From Psychrobacter sp. (lineage in GTDB: Bacteria > Pseudomonadota > Gammaproteobacteria > Pseudomonadales > Moraxellaceae): DNA of 52,070 nt. Positions 51,576 to 52,070 of this stretch are shown here, piece after piece; the stretch's first letter is position 1, and every line of letters starts with the position of its first letter. The stretch lies in NCBI RefSeq assembly GCF_018260395.1, contig NZ_JAGLBC010000003.1, positions 1 to 52,070 on the forward strand, read 5' to 3'. Under the pieces are notes generated by a model that saw only the letters and a program-made list of their open reading frames with translations, had not been told where the DNA came from and ran no database searches. Made by a program: the position numbers and the translations under genes.

Positions 51576-51613
51576 AAAAAGGTCAACTTAATATTAAGTT
51601 GACCTTTTTTAAA
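51576..51613. terminator. bidirectional Rho-independent terminator between gap and tRNA-Ser copy 1
   Basis: aaaaaaaggtcaacttaatattaagttgaccttttttaaa. Confidence 0.9.
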
Positions 51614-51615
51614 TT

Positions 51616-51706
51616 TGGCGGAGTCGGAGAGATTCGAACTCTCGAAGGGCTATGAACCCTTGCCGGTTTTCAAGACCGGTGCATTCAACCGCTCTGCCAC
51701 GACTCC
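51616..51706 (-). tRNA. tRNA-Ser (UGA), encoded CCA, copy 1
   Basis: Reverse complement GGAGTCGTGGCAGAGCGGTTGAATGCACCGGTCTTGAAAACCGG...GTTCGAATCTCTCCGACTCCGCCA; long variable arm; anticodon TGA. Confidence 0.97.
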
Positions 51707-51817
51707 AATAGGTTGACTATTATAATCATTTTTTGAATGAATGCAAGGGTAACTTATTGAGAATATATAGAAAGCCTTTTAACGATGAAATAATAAATAT
51801 ATTTCTTATATTTTAGG

Positions 51818-51854
51818 CAAAAAAAACCAACTAATTACTTAGTTGGTTTTTATT
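51818..51854 (-). terminator. Rho-independent terminator for tRNA-Ser copy 2
   Basis: aaaaaaaccaactaattacttagttggttttt. Confidence 0.88.
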
Positions 51855-51859
51855 GTATC

Positions 51860-51950
51860 TGGCGGAGTCGGAGAGATTCGAACTCTCGAAGGGCTATGAA
51901 CCCTTGCCGGTTTTCAAGACCGGTGCATTCAACCGCTCTGCCACGACTCC
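51860..51950 (-). tRNA. tRNA-Ser (UGA), encoded CCA, copy 2
   Basis: All 91 nt identical to copy 1. Confidence 0.97.
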
Positions 51951-52070
51951 ATAGGTGCAGTATTATAGAGGGTTTGATAATGATTGCAACAATTATTTTT
52001 GATTTAATAAGAAATTTAGGTGTAATGGACAAAATTCATGCTAAAAAGTAGAAGGTAGTCGCTAATGGAC

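Noticed and set aside
51850-52032. ORF on - strand (…SRGRAVECTGLENRQGFIALREFESLRLRQIQ)
   Set aside because: It is the tRNA-Ser gene read as protein; this peptide is a well-known spurious ORF signature.

Overview
This is a 52 kb AT-rich chromosomal window from a gammaproteobacterium. The protein set and gene order look like Moraxellaceae, probably Psychrobacter (inference from memory, no search run). Most of it is core genome: ung, tadA, cmk-rpsA-ihfB, a CNNM/CBS membrane protein, a LysM-rich MltD-like transglycosylase, an MltF-like transglycosylase, a Nif3-family protein, a DegS-like protease, yfaE-nrdB ... nrdA, ybeD, rpoD, dnaG, bamD/rluD/pgeF, tolQRAB, putA, a Pif1-like helicase, a GAPDH-family gene and two identical tRNA-Ser(UGA) genes. 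The main accessory patch is about 17.3-25.35 kb, between nrdB and nrdA. It holds a TRAP transporter operon with two independent inactivating lesions, an OmpK/Tsx-like porin, small orphan genes, three copies of a palindromic REPIN/MITE-like repeat and two long hairpins. The strongest unusual observations are: (1) a split PutA, with the C-terminal ALDH-like domain encoded by its own downstream gene with its own RBS; (2) the double-lesion TRAP operon; (3) a palindromic repeat whose end supplies the stop codon of a neighbouring ORF; (4) a 169-bp foldback element upstream of putA and an orphan intrinsic terminator just before putA; (5) several short-period tandem repeats in intergenic DNA; (6) an nrdA control region with candidate NrdR boxes. 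I saw no CRISPR array, prophage, integrase or complete IS. I cannot claim a clearly new defence or mobile system here.
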